A DNA stretch of 17,903 nucleotides from Ruminococcaceae bacterium UBA1244 (GCA_002308635.1 DBWG01000061.1:1665-19567), one strand, 5' to 3'; positions 6,291 to 14,024 are shown, counted from the first letter of the stretch. Program-made: numbers and translations. The notes: generated by a model not told the origin, from the sequence alone.

Positions 6291-7072
6291 TACGTTTCAA
6301 GTATTTCAAGTGCGTTTTTGTATGCGATCCTTTCAAATTCAAAAGATGAAAGGTTCAATCTCTTAAAAGATGCGACCTCCTGCTCCGGACTCCACAGTGG
6401 AAAATCCGTACCGAACAGTATCCGGTCAGCACCGTAGCCGTGAATATAATATTCTACCTGCTCCGGCGGAAGGAACATTGTAGTACTTGATATATCAAGA
6501 TAACAATCTCTGTTTTTCAGAAGCTCAAAGGCTTCGTCAAAAAGCGACCAGCCGCCTAAATGTGCAGCGATCACCTGTAAGTGCGGGAATTTGTCTATAA
6601 CGTTTTTAAGCCTTCTTGGATGTGAAAAGTCAAACCTTTTATCACCGCAGTGTACAAGCAAAGGTATTTTCCCCTGAATATAGTCGAACACCTCAAACAG
6701 ACGCTTATCGTCCGTATTGAATTGCTGAGTATCAGGATGAAGCTTTATACCCTTTAATCCGAGTCTTATTATTTTGTCAGTTTCTTCTATCAGTTTGTCA
6801 CATTCCGGATGAAGCGTACCGAAGCCGTAAAATTCATTATGTTCGCTGACTTCATCTGCAATAAAATCATTGATATGACTGACCTGATCGGGCTTTGTTG
6901 CAACAGGCAATAACACAAAGCGTGAAATGCCTGCCGCTTTGCCTGATGTTAAAAGCTCCTCTGATGTACCGCTGTAAGCAGGAGTGATATCATAAAAATC
7001 TCCTGTTGCCTGAGAAGCTTTTTCGGCTATCTTGTCAGGATAGATATGTGCATGAAAATCAATTATCTCCAC
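6290..7072 (-). CDS. amidohydrolase family protein (amidohydrolase_2 / TIM-barrel metal-dependent hydrolase)
   Basis: About 260 residues with the order of metal-site motifs expected for the family: DFHAHIYPDK near the N-terminus (HxH), GIKLHPD (metal-proximal), LLVHCGDK, VIAAHLGG, and ILFGTDFPLW near the C-terminus (catalytic Asp). It is a predicted cytoplasmic hydrolase or decarboxylase of unknown substrate. The reading frame is open to an ATG at 7162, overlapping the LysR gene by 25 bases, but the extra 30 residues look foreign and part of them is encoded by a GC-rich repeat. Neither start has a good ribosome binding site, so GTG at 7072, where homology begins, is my choice. It is the last gene of the cysK-to-LysR operon. 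A role in sulfur compound turnover is only suggested by context. Confidence 0.82.
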   Translation of the reverse strand: MEIIDFHAHIYPDKIAEKASQATGDFYDITPAYSGTSEELLTSGKAAGISRFVLLPVATKPDQVSHINDFIADEVSEHNEFYGFGTLHPECDKLIEETDKIIRLGLKGIKLHPDTQQFNTDDKRLFEVFDYIQGKIPLLVHCGDKRFDFSHPRRLKNVIDKFPHLQVIAAHLGGWSLFDEAFELLKNRDCYLDISSTTMFLPPEQVEYYIHGYGADRILFGTDFPLWSPEQEVASFKRLNLSSFEFERIAYKNALEILET

Positions 7073-7098
7073 CGGCGAGCCGCCGGTGCCAATTTCGC
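7071..7098 (+). repeat. GC-rich palindromic repeat, copy 1
   Basis: Begins ACCGGCGAGCCGCCGG; the core CCGGCG-AGC-CGCCGG is a perfect 6-bp hairpin, extended here to 8 bp (7070-7088). A less conserved tail resembles GCCAATTTCGC. It lies at the start of the amidohydrolase frame. Two other copies are at 11877-11904 and 13997-14024. Confidence 0.75.
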
Positions 7099-7137
7099 AT
7101 TCTACTTCTATCGCTGAACAACTCTCGTCCTGCGATT

Positions 7138-8070
7138 CTACTTTATATTTTCTTGTACGCATAAATATTCTTTTAATTCCTCCACATACATTTTTCCTAC
7201 TCTGCTTAGGTGGATATTCTTTTTTGTGATATAGCCTATCTTCATTTTGCTTCCGGGATGCTCGCTGTCCGGCTCAAAGGGAATTGCCGCAAAGTCACTG
7301 CCGTTCAGTTCCTCGCATATAATTCCGGAACAAAGCGTATAGCCGTTCAGCCCGACCATAAGATTGAGCATTGTCGCTCTGTCAGTTGCCTTGATAGTAC
7401 GGGGATATTGATGATTGCTCAGTATCTCTTCATCAAAATACATGGATCCGCTGCCGCCCTGTTCAAAAGTCAGGCTCGGATATTCTATAAGCTCGTCAAA
7501 GCGTATGCTTTTCTTATTAGCGAGCGGATGCCCCTTCCACAGATAAACATAAGCGTCACAGGTGATAAGCTCATGGAATTCCAGCTTGTTTGTCCTGAAC
7601 AGCTTTGTAAGTACCGGAGAATTGAACTCACTCAGATACAATATACCTATCTCGCTTTTAAGAGTGCTGACATCTTCTATTACTTTCTGTGTGCGGACTT
7701 CCCTTATGGCAAATTCATATTCATCCGTGCTGAGCTGTTTGACAAGCTCCACAAAGCTTTTGACAGCGAAGGAATAATGCTGTGTTGAAACCGCAAATTT
7801 CTTCTTTAACGAAGCGTTTTCTCCGTATCTTTCTGATATTACCTCATACTGGCGGTAAAGCTCACGGGCATAGGAAATGAATTCCACTCCGTCGCCTGTC
7901 AGTGTTACGCCCTTTCCGCTTCGGTGGAATATGGTTATTCCAAGTTCTTTTTCAAGCTCTCTTACAGCCTCAGTAAGCGAAGGCTGTGAAATATACAGCA
8001 CTTCGCTTGCCTTATTGAATGAACCTTTCTCTGATATTGCAATTACATAATGTATCTGTTGTAATGTCAT
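7138..8070 (-). CDS. LysR family transcriptional regulator, sulfur amino acid context
   Basis: A 310-residue LysR-type regulator. The N-terminal winged helix-turn-helix covers roughly residues 1-60 (LQQIHYVIAISEKGSFNKAS, then QPSLTEAVRELEKELG). A linker helix and a co-inducer domain of normal length follow. The gene lies in the operon it probably controls, 9 bases after mccA. LysR proteins such as CmbR, YtlI and CysB control cysteine and sulfur genes, often with O-acetylserine or a related metabolite as signal. The two ATAGG-N5-CCTAT boxes at 6276-6290 and 14271-14285 are its natural candidate targets. Assignment to a named LysR subgroup is not possible from sequence alone. Confidence 0.9.
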   Translation of the reverse strand: MTLQQIHYVIAISEKGSFNKASEVLYISQPSLTEAVRELEKELGITIFHRSGKGVTLTGDGVEFISYARELYRQYEVISERYGENASLKKKFAVSTQHYSFAVKSFVELVKQLSTDEYEFAIREVRTQKVIEDVSTLKSEIGILYLSEFNSPVLTKLFRTNKLEFHELITCDAYVYLWKGHPLANKKSIRFDELIEYPSLTFEQGGSGSMYFDEEILSNHQYPRTIKATDRATMLNLMVGLNGYTLCSGIICEELNGSDFAAIPFEPDSEHPGSKMKIGYITKKNIHLSRVGKMYVEELKEYLCVQENIK

Positions 8071-8079
8071 AATATCTTC

Positions 8080-8991
8080 CTATTCATATAGATTCTTCGT
8101 GAAATAGCGGTCGCCCCTGTCGGGGAAAATAACCACGATATTTCCTCTTGCACCGTCTGCTATCAGCTTTTTGGCAGCCGCTAATGCTGCGCCGGATGAT
8201 GAACCTGCGATGATGCCCTCTTTTTCAGCAAGCTCCCTTGCACCGTCAAAGGCTTCGCTGTCTGTCATTTTGACTACCCTGTCCACAAGCGACATATCCA
8301 TCGTATCAGCGATAAAATCGTTGCCGATACCCTCAATGTCATAATCTCCGTGTTCGCCGCCGCCCATAGTCGAGCCTACGGGATCGGCAAGCACACCGAC
8401 AATACCGCTGTTTTTCTCTTTCAGGTATTTTACAACACCCGAATATGTACCGCCGCTGCCTGCTCCTGCAACAAGATAGTCAATATTTCCGTCAAGATCG
8501 TCATATATTTCCTTACCTGTCGTTTCATAATGCGCAAGCGGATTGGCAGGATTTTTGAACTGTTCAAGAGTTACCGCACCGGGAATGGAGCTGCGTATTT
8601 CCTCAGCCTTTTTCCATGCGCCCAACATTCCGCCTTCACGGGGAGTATTTATTATCTTTGCACCCAGTGCCCTGAGAAGTGTCTGCTTTTCCTGTGAAAA
8701 CTTTGTTGGTACTACAAAGATTATCTGATATCCTCTGTTAAGTGCCGCAAAAGCAATGCCGAGACCGGTATTTCCTGCTGTTGCCTCAACGATAACACTG
8801 CCCTTTTTGAGTATGCCTTTTTTCTCGGCATCTTCTATCATGTATTTTCCTATCCTGTCCTTGACGCTGCCGGACGGATTGAAAAGTTCTAATTTTGCAT
8901 ACAGATCAACACCCTCAGGAAGATCAAGATGGTTAAGCTTTACGATCGGAGTATTGCCGATCAACTCCTGCATATCATTATAGAGTGCCAT
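8080..8991 (-). CDS. mccA: cystathionine beta-synthase, O-acetylserine dependent (MccA-like)
   Basis: A 303-residue PLP enzyme of the cysteine synthase fold. Lys44 in NPSGSVKDRIG binds PLP, and EATAGNTG (69-76) replaces the EPTSGNTG of true cysteine synthases, as in Bacillus MccA. The phosphate-binding loop is GAGSGGTYSG. Such enzymes join homocysteine and O-acetylserine to form cystathionine. The neighbour mccB, 2 bases upstream in the transcript, would cleave cystathionine to cysteine. Together with luxS and metK this forms the reverse transsulfuration route from methionine. A second, distinct cysK at 13052 supports a specialised role. The alternative, a second cysteine synthase, is less likely given the gene pair. 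Confidence 0.88.
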   Translation of the reverse strand: MALYNDMQELIGNTPIVKLNHLDLPEGVDLYAKLELFNPSGSVKDRIGKYMIEDAEKKGILKKGSVIVEATAGNTGLGIAFAALNRGYQIIFVVPTKFSQEKQTLLRALGAKIINTPREGGMLGAWKKAEEIRSSIPGAVTLEQFKNPANPLAHYETTGKEIYDDLDGNIDYLVAGAGSGGTYSGVVKYLKEKNSGIVGVLADPVGSTMGGGEHGDYDIEGIGNDFIADTMDMSLVDRVVKMTDSEAFDGARELAEKEGIIAGSSSGAALAAAKKLIADGARGNIVVIFPDRGDRYFTKNLYE

Positions 8992-8993
8992 AA

Positions 8994-10151
8994 TTATCCC
9001 TCACTTTCCTTAATAGCCTGCGCAAGATCGGTAAGTATATCGTCAATATTTTCAATGCCTATCGAAAGTCTGATAAGACCATCCGTTATGCCCACTTTCT
9101 GACGCACTTCATAAGGAATAGATGCGTGAGTCATGCTTGCCGGGTGGCATACAAGGCTTTCTACTCCGCCGAGACTTTCGGCAAGGGCAACGAACTTTAA
9201 GGACTTGAAGAATTTCTTGATATCATAGTTTTCATACAATTCAAAGGAGATCATTACGCCGCCGTTTTTAGCCTGACGTTTATTGATTTCATAGCCCTGT
9301 GCATCAGGCAGTCCGGGGTAATAGACCTTCTTTACAGCCTTATGCTCACTGAGGAATTTTGCTGCCTTTTCCGCATTTTCAACATGACGGTCAAGACGGA
9401 CACCGAGAGTCTTTATTCCTCTGATAAGCAGGAAACTGTCAAAGGGTCCGAGAACGCCGCCGGTAGAATTCTGAATGAACGCTATCTGTTTTGCGAGCTT
9501 ATCGTCATTTACTACAACAAGACCTGCCACAACATCGCTGTGACCGCCGAGATACTTTGTTGCGCTGTGGATAACTATATCAACGCCGAGAGATATCGGA
9601 CGCTGTAAATAGGGCGTCATAAAGGTGTTATCCACAATGGACAGAATATCATGCTTTGCCGCAAGTCTTGCAATTGCACCGATATCCGTTATCGTAAGCA
9701 GGGGATTTGCCGGGCTTTCGATAAGTATTGCCTTTACGTCAGGTGTTATCTTCGTTTCAAGCTCCTCAATGTTTGTTGTATCCTCAATAGAATAGCCGAT
9801 GCCGAAATGATCGAAAACTTTATCCAGCACACGGAAAGTTCCGCCGTAGACATTGCTGGAAATAATTATTTTGTCGCCGGTATGGAAAAGGCTCAGTACT
9901 GCCGTGATCGCTGCCATACCCGACGCAAAGGCAAAGCCGGCCTTGCCGCCTTCGAGTTCTGCGATAAGTGCTTCAAGTGCCGCACGGGTCGGATTGCCTG
10001 TACGGGAGTATTCCCATTTCGGTGTTTCGCCAAGACCGCTCTGCTCGTAGGTCGATGTCTGATAGATCGGCACATTGACTGCCTTTGTATATTCGTCTCC
10101 GTAAATTCCCCCATGAATAAGGGCTGATTCTATGTTTTTATATGTTGACAT
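8994..10151 (-). CDS. mccB: cystathionine gamma-lyase/homocysteine lyase (Cys/Met metabolism PLP enzyme)
   Basis: A 385-residue member of the Cys/Met metabolism PLP family. The PLP lysine is Lys199 in HSATKYLGGHSD, the cofactor contacts are YSRTGNPTR (48-56) and FASGMAA (75-81), and the C-terminus carries ESLGGVESLVCHPASMTHA. Length is normal. Family members include cystathionine gamma-synthase, beta-lyase and gamma-lyase, which sequence alone separates poorly. Pairing with mccA favours the gamma-lyase reaction: cystathionine to cysteine, 2-oxobutyrate and ammonia. The start is 5 bases after luxS. The released 2-oxobutyrate is a possible substrate for the oxidoreductase at the left end of the window (inference). 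Confidence 0.88.
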   Translation of the reverse strand: MSTYKNIESALIHGGIYGDEYTKAVNVPIYQTSTYEQSGLGETPKWEYSRTGNPTRAALEALIAELEGGKAGFAFASGMAAITAVLSLFHTGDKIIISSNVYGGTFRVLDKVFDHFGIGYSIEDTTNIEELETKITPDVKAILIESPANPLLTITDIGAIARLAAKHDILSIVDNTFMTPYLQRPISLGVDIVIHSATKYLGGHSDVVAGLVVVNDDKLAKQIAFIQNSTGGVLGPFDSFLLIRGIKTLGVRLDRHVENAEKAAKFLSEHKAVKKVYYPGLPDAQGYEINKRQAKNGGVMISFELYENYDIKKFFKSLKFVALAESLGGVESLVCHPASMTHASIPYEVRQKVGITDGLIRLSIGIENIDDILTDLAQAIKESEG

Positions 10152-10156
10152 AATAA

Positions 10157-10618
10157 TTACTCCTTATATTTTAGTTTTTCTTCACTGTAGGTTTCGAGTA
10201 CTCTGAGCATATTTTCTGCCGTTTTTTTCGCTGCCGGAAGGTCATGCTCAAGATAATTTCCACATTCCTCTTTTTTGCTTCCGGGGATTTCTCCCTCGAA
10301 ATCCGCAATAAACCTGAAACTGTCCTGCACAAGTGAAATTGCCTGTCTGTGAGAAACTCTATCTCTGACGAGAAGATAAAAACCTGTCCGACAGCCCATA
10401 GGCCCTACATATATCACATCTCCGGATATTTTGCTGTTTCTTGCATAGGTTGCAAACAGATGCTCTATGGTATGCAGTTCACCGTTTCCGAGATAATCTC
10501 CGCCGTTTGGTTTTTTCATTCTTATATCATAGGTCACAACATCGCCGTCAATACGGGAAATATACATTCCTGTTTCAAGCTTGTCGTGATTTACCGTAAA
10601 GCTTGCTATTTTCTTCAT
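10157..10618 (-). CDS. luxS: S-ribosylhomocysteine lyase
   Basis: A 153-residue LuxS of normal length. Metal ligands are His49 and His53 in the HTIEH motif (with catalytic Glu52) and Cys119 in EECGNYLEHDL. The catalytic Cys76 lies in MGCRTGFYLL. It splits S-ribosylhomocysteine into homocysteine and DPD, the precursor of autoinducer-2. ATG overlaps the metK stop by one base (TGATG), a coupled pair linking SAM synthesis and recycling. The nucleosidase that makes its substrate (Pfs/MtnN) is not in this window and must be elsewhere. Confidence 0.96.
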   Translation of the reverse strand: MKKIASFTVNHDKLETGMYISRIDGDVVTYDIRMKKPNGGDYLGNGELHTIEHLFATYARNSKISGDVIYVGPMGCRTGFYLLVRDRVSHRQAISLVQDSFRFIADFEGEIPGSKKEECGNYLEHDLPAAKKTAENMLRVLETYSEEKLKYKE

Positions 10619-11811
10619 CAGACTGCCTCCCTTGTGTGATATTCAATATATCTTTTAAGCTCAAATGCAAGATCTGTTTTCTCCCACGGAAGGTCAATAT
10701 CTGTTCTGCCGAAATGTCCGTATGATGCTGTCTGTGCATAGATCGGTCTTTGCAGGTCAAATCTTTCAATGATGCCTGCGGGTCTGAGGTCGATCGTATT
10801 TTCGACCGCCTGTCTGATAAGGCTGTCGGATATTCTGCCGGTGCCAAATGTATTGACAAGTACAGATACAGGTGAAGCAACACCGATAGCATAGGCAAGC
10901 TGTATTTCCGCCTTATCTGCAAGTCCAGCCGCAACAATATTTTTTGCGATATATCTTGCGGCATAGGCTGCGCTTCTGTCAACCTTTGTGGGATCCTTGC
11001 CGGAAAATGCTCCGCCTCCGTGAGCCGCCGCTCCGCCGTAAGTATCGACAATTATCTTTCTGCCTGTCAATCCGCTGTCACCTACAGGACCGCCGATAAC
11101 AAATCTTCCTGTGGGGTTTATCAGTATTTTGTAATCATCATCTCTCCACTTTTTTGGAAGTGTCGGGCGGATAACATATTTTATCAGATCATTTCTTATC
11201 TGCTCCTGTGTAATATCCGGATCATGCTGTGTTGAAATAAGAATAGTATCGATCCCAACGGGCTTTCCGTTTTCGTATTTTACAGAAACCTGTGTTTTTC
11301 CGTCAGGTCTGAGATATGGGAGAGTGCCGTTTTCTCTGACTTCAGTAAGCTTTCTTGAAAGCTTATGGGCAAGTGAGATGGCAATGGGCATAAGCTCCTC
11401 TGTTTCATTAATTGCATAACCAAACATCATACCCTGATCTCCGGCTCCGATATCTGCATCATTTTCTCCTCTGTGTTCAAGTGCATCGTCAACACCCTGA
11501 GCAATATCAGGCGACTGTTTATCAATGAGCTGTATTATTTCAGCAGTATGTCCGTCAAAACCAAGCTCAGGACGGTCATATCCGATATTGTTGATGGTAT
11601 CTCTGACCGTCTTTTCAATATCAACAATTCCTTTGGAGGAAACCTCACCGGCAAGAACGACAGTATTGTTTTTTACTACCGTTTCAACTGCCACACGGGA
11701 GTTTTTGTCCTGTTTCAGAAAAGCATCAAGTATAGCGTCCGATATCATATCGCAGACCTTGTCGGGATGTCCTTTTGTAACTGATTCTGATGTGAATATA
11801 TAATTTCTCAT
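10618..11811 (-). CDS. metK: S-adenosylmethionine synthetase
   Basis: A 397-residue MetK of normal length with GHPDKVCD (14-21, active-site His15), GAGDQGMMFGYA (121-132), and the GGGAFSGKDPTKVDRSAAYA loop in the C-terminal third that binds ATP phosphates and metal. It makes SAM from methionine and ATP in the cytoplasm. It is placed between a SAM-dependent methyltransferase and luxS. Only about 60 bases separate it from the methyltransferase gene, which is too short for a SAM riboswitch. The nearest upstream control element is the Cys-codon attenuator at 12827-13034. Confidence 0.97.
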   Translation of the reverse strand: MRNYIFTSESVTKGHPDKVCDMISDAILDAFLKQDKNSRVAVETVVKNNTVVLAGEVSSKGIVDIEKTVRDTINNIGYDRPELGFDGHTAEIIQLIDKQSPDIAQGVDDALEHRGENDADIGAGDQGMMFGYAINETEELMPIAISLAHKLSRKLTEVRENGTLPYLRPDGKTQVSVKYENGKPVGIDTILISTQHDPDITQEQIRNDLIKYVIRPTLPKKWRDDDYKILINPTGRFVIGGPVGDSGLTGRKIIVDTYGGAAAHGGGAFSGKDPTKVDRSAAYAARYIAKNIVAAGLADKAEIQLAYAIGVASPVSVLVNTFGTGRISDSLIRQAVENTIDLRPAGIIERFDLQRPIYAQTASYGHFGRTDIDLPWEKTDLAFELKRYIEYHTREAV

Positions 11812-11872
11812 TTTCCTTAGTCTCCTTTAATATTTTTTAAATTCTGATTCGCAAATTCATTTTCTGAAGTAA

Positions 11873-12805
11873 TTAAGCAAAATCGGATCCGGCGGCTCGC
11901 CGGTCTTCCTTATATGCAAGCATAAAATGTATATTTTCAAACGCCTTGATACCGTCGTCTCTGTCTGCAAAATAATTCTGCTGTATCATCTGCGGCGTTT
12001 CGTGATCCTCTATTTCAAAGCCGTATCTGTCAAGCACGGTATTTATTTCAGAGAACGAATAGCCGTGCAGCATTTTTTCTCCGAGCCTTTCGGTGATCTC
12101 GGCAAGGGTATGTACTCTTTCGGTATTATCCGCTTTTAGTGTTGTTTCATCAGGATAGTCAAATACGACCTTTGTGTCCGCACGGCACAGCTGACTTATT
12201 TTTCTTATGGTCTGCTCAAATACCGGCAAAGTAAGATAATATGAAACACCTAAAATCGCAAAGAATGTCGGAACATCGGGGTCATAGCCTGCATTGAGCA
12301 ACTCCTGTGTCATATCGTCCTTTGAAAAATCTATAGGAACGAAGGTCAGATTTTTCGGGATATTCCATTCAAGCTCCCTTATTCTTTCACGCTTGTATCT
12401 GCCCGTGTCGGGATGGTCAAGCTCAAATATCTTTATCTTCGGATCATCGTTTCTGAATGCAAAGGTATCCATTCCTGCACCGCAGATAACATACTGGCTT
12501 TTATCATACCTGCCGGCAAACTCAATAAGCTTCTGTTCTGCAAATGCAATGCGTGAAAGCGGAATAGGAGCGATATAGCGGTTCAGTTTGGGATATATGC
12601 GTTCTGTTTCAAAACCTTCGTTTCCGGAAGCTCCGGCAAGCTCAAAATCATTCTGTATAAGCTGACCTATTTCTTCAAATTCCTCTTTGCCCATAAGGTC
12701 GTAGGCAAGGTAATCATCAAATATCTTATTTCGTCCTGTATTTGAATGATAGGCTCGTGCAAAGGAGCAAAGCTTTGCGGTAATACTCTCTTGTGCTGCA
12801 ATCAT
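11873..12805 (-). CDS. class I SAM-dependent methyltransferase, LCMT/PPM-like (COG3315 type)
   Basis: A 310-residue protein with SAM motif I VICGAGMDTFAFR (106-118) and the following acidic strand IFELDHPDT (126-134), typical of the leucine carboxyl methyltransferase-like family. The N-terminal region (LAYDLMGKEEFEEIG) also fits. The substrate is unknown; family members methylate carboxyl or hydroxyl groups. Its place between an attenuator and metK-luxS-mccBA recalls the Bacillus operon with YrrT, a different methyltransferase beside mtnN-mccAB. It may turn SAM into SAH to feed this recycling route. The last residues, DRRAAGSDFA, are encoded by a copy of the GC-rich repeat, so the native C-terminus may have changed. 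ATG at 12805 has a clear AGGAG site. Confidence 0.9.
   Translation of the reverse strand: MIAAQESITAKLCSFARAYHSNTGRNKIFDDYLAYDLMGKEEFEEIGQLIQNDFELAGASGNEGFETERIYPKLNRYIAPIPLSRIAFAEQKLIEFAGRYDKSQYVICGAGMDTFAFRNDDPKIKIFELDHPDTGRYKRERIRELEWNIPKNLTFVPIDFSKDDMTQELLNAGYDPDVPTFFAILGVSYYLTLPVFEQTIRKISQLCRADTKVVFDYPDETTLKADNTERVHTLAEITERLGEKMLHGYSFSEINTVLDRYGFEIEDHETPQMIQQNYFADRDDGIKAFENIHFMLAYKEDRRAAGSDFA
11877..11904 (-). repeat. GC-rich palindromic repeat, copy 2
   Basis: Read on the minus strand it begins ACCGGCGAGCCGCCGG and ends in a GATTTTGC tail, like copy 1. The perfect hairpin core is 11889-11903. It encodes the C-terminal ten residues of the methyltransferase. Confidence 0.75.
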
Positions 12806-12826
12806 TATAATGTTCTCCTTTCAGAC

Positions 12827-12871
12827 AAAAAAAATGCCGCCTGAACTGCAAGTGAACTGCAGACAGACGGC
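12827..12871 (-). terminator. intrinsic terminator/attenuator between the Cys leader and the methyltransferase gene
   Basis: On the minus strand, GCCGTCTG (12864-12871) pairs with CAGGCGGC (12836-12843) with one G-U wobble. An inner stem CTGCA/TGCAG (12858-12862 with 12846-12850) continues the hairpin, and eight T follow (12827-12834). It ends about 20 bases before the methyltransferase start and would stop transcription inside the operon, after cysK and the leader ORF. Confidence 0.9.
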
Positions 12872-12926
12872 TATGGCAAGATAACTTGTTTTACGGTAAA
12901 ACAAGACACCGCTGTAAGCCGCCTGT
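12863..12926 (-). promoter_or_regulatory. candidate antiterminator of the Cys leader attenuator
   Basis: ACAGGCGGC (12918-12926, codons just after the Cys run) is an almost exact duplicate of the terminator 3' arm. It can pair over 9 bp, with one wobble, with GCCGTCTGT (12863-12871), the terminator 5' arm. The loop between contains a perfect 10-bp inverted repeat, CTTGTTTTAC and its complement (12885-12905), that would bring the arms together and that spans the leader stop codon. Terminator and antiterminator are mutually exclusive, as in trp-type attenuators. Confidence 0.72.
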
Positions 12927-13034
12927 ATTACAACAACACATACAGCAGCAAACAGACGCAACAAATCTGCCGGAAACAAACGCACTGTTTTCGACTGATA
13001 CAGTATTAAGCTGTACATTGCTGCGGATCTTCAT
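12891..13034 (-). CDS. Cys-run leader peptide (47 aa), putative attenuation leader
   Basis: The ORF begins MKIRSNVQLN and contains the run VCCCMCCCN at residues 28-36, with another Cys at 43. Six of seven consecutive codons (12930-12950) are Cys. The start has GAGG 8 bases upstream and lies 17 bases after the cysK stop, so it belongs to the same transcript. The Cys run ends 3 bases before the antiterminator arm at 12918-12926, and the ORF stop lies inside the hairpin that precedes the terminator. This is the architecture of a ribosome-mediated attenuator that senses charged Cys-tRNA. Stalling at the first Cys codons would leave the antiterminator arm free and let RNA polymerase enter the methyltransferase-metK-luxS-mccBA genes. 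Expression is not shown. A same-strand ORF in another frame lacks a ribosome binding site. Confidence 0.84.
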   Translation of the reverse strand: MKIRSNVQLNTVSVENSAFVSGRFVASVCCCMCCCNTGGLQRCLVLP

Positions 13035-13051
13035 TTTGATTACCTCTTTCA

Positions 13052-13978
13052 TCATTTTACTGAGAACATTGCCGTTGACAGATATCTTTCACCTGTGTCG
13101 GGCAGTATTGCTACGATTATCTTTCCTTTGTTTTCCGGACGCTTTGCCAGCTCTGATGCTGCCCATACAGCAGCGCCGGAGGAGATACCCACAAGCAAAC
13201 CTTCCTTTTTTGCAAGCTCTCTGCCTGTTTCAAATGCGTCCTCGTTGGTTACCTTGATTACTTCATCATAAACTGCGGTATTCAGCGTTTCAGGAACAAA
13301 GCCTGCGCCTATACCCTGTATCTTATGCGGTCCGGGCTTTTCTCCCGAAAGTACGGGCGAACCGGCAGGTTCAACTGCAACGACCTGAACATTCGGATTT
13401 TTGCTTTTCAGGTATTCGCCAACACCGGAAACAGTACCGCCTGTGCCCACACCTGCAACAAAGATATCCACCTTTCCGTCGGTATCGTCCCATATTTCAG
13501 GACCTGTCGTATCGTAGTGTATTTTCGGATTGGCACTGTTGGTAAACTGGCTCGGGATGAAGCTGTGGGGATTTTCCGCAGCAAGCTCCTGTGCCTTTTC
13601 GATAGCGCCTTTCATTCCCTTTACGCCTTCTGTCAGAACAACCTTTGCACCGTAGGCTTTGAGAAGGTTTCTGCGCTCAATGCTCATTGTTTCGGGCATT
13701 GTAAGAATAACCTGATAGCCTCTTGCAGCAGCGACAGCCGCAAGTCCTATTCCCGTATTTCCGCTGGTGGGTTCGATGATAATGGAATCGGGTTTGAGTA
13801 TCCCTTTTGCCTCTGCATCGTCGATCATAGCCTTTGCTATCCTGTCCTTGACGCTTCCGGCAGGGTTAAAATATTCAAGCTTGCCGAAAACCGCTGCACC
13901 TGTATTTTTGCTTACGGTCTCCAGCTCTAAAAGCGGTGTTTTTCCGATAAGATCAGTTATTTTCTTATATGTTTTCAT
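13052..13978 (-). CDS. cysK: cysteine synthase A (O-acetylserine sulfhydrylase)
   Basis: A 308-residue PLP enzyme. Lys44 in NPAGSVKDRIA binds PLP, EPTSGNTGIG (69-78) is the canonical substrate loop, and GVGTGGTVSGVG is the phosphate loop. It makes cysteine from O-acetylserine and sulfide in the cytoplasm. The sequence keeps the classical EPTSGNTG motif, unlike the second family member at 8080. It is the first full gene of the operon, behind a strong promoter, a LysR-type box and a 10-codon leader. An AAGGAG-type ribosome binding site lies before ATG at 13978. No cysE is in the window. Confidence 0.95.
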   Translation of the reverse strand: MKTYKKITDLIGKTPLLELETVSKNTGAAVFGKLEYFNPAGSVKDRIAKAMIDDAEAKGILKPDSIIIEPTSGNTGIGLAAVAAARGYQVILTMPETMSIERRNLLKAYGAKVVLTEGVKGMKGAIEKAQELAAENPHSFIPSQFTNSANPKIHYDTTGPEIWDDTDGKVDIFVAGVGTGGTVSGVGEYLKSKNPNVQVVAVEPAGSPVLSGEKPGPHKIQGIGAGFVPETLNTAVYDEVIKVTNEDAFETGRELAKKEGLLVGISSGAAVWAASELAKRPENKGKIIVAILPDTGERYLSTAMFSVK

Positions 13979-13996
13979 ATTTATATCTCTCCTTCG

Positions 13997-14024
13997 ACCG
14001 GCGAGCCGCCGGAGCCTTTATCGT
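13997..14024 (+). repeat. GC-rich palindromic repeat, copy 3
   Basis: Begins ACCGGCGAGCCGCCGG; hairpin core 13998-14012; the tail is more diverged (AGCCTTTATCG). It lies in the cysK untranslated leader directly before its ribosome binding site, so the hairpin may affect cysK mRNA stability or translation. Confidence 0.72.

Noticed and set aside
7210..7788. Plus-strand 192-codon ORF opposite the LysR gene
   Set aside because: It is an antisense shadow of a well-supported LysR regulator, with no domain or start signal.
12821..13018. Minus-strand 65-codon ORF in another frame over the Cys leader, hydrophobic in composition
   Set aside because: No ribosome binding site, it runs through the terminator T-run, and the overlapping Cys-run ORF has a good start signal and fits the attenuator geometry.
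12827..13051. T-box riboswitch for Cys-tRNA
   Set aside because: I found no T-box consensus and no specifier stem. The Cys-codon ORF explains tRNA sensing through the ribosome instead.
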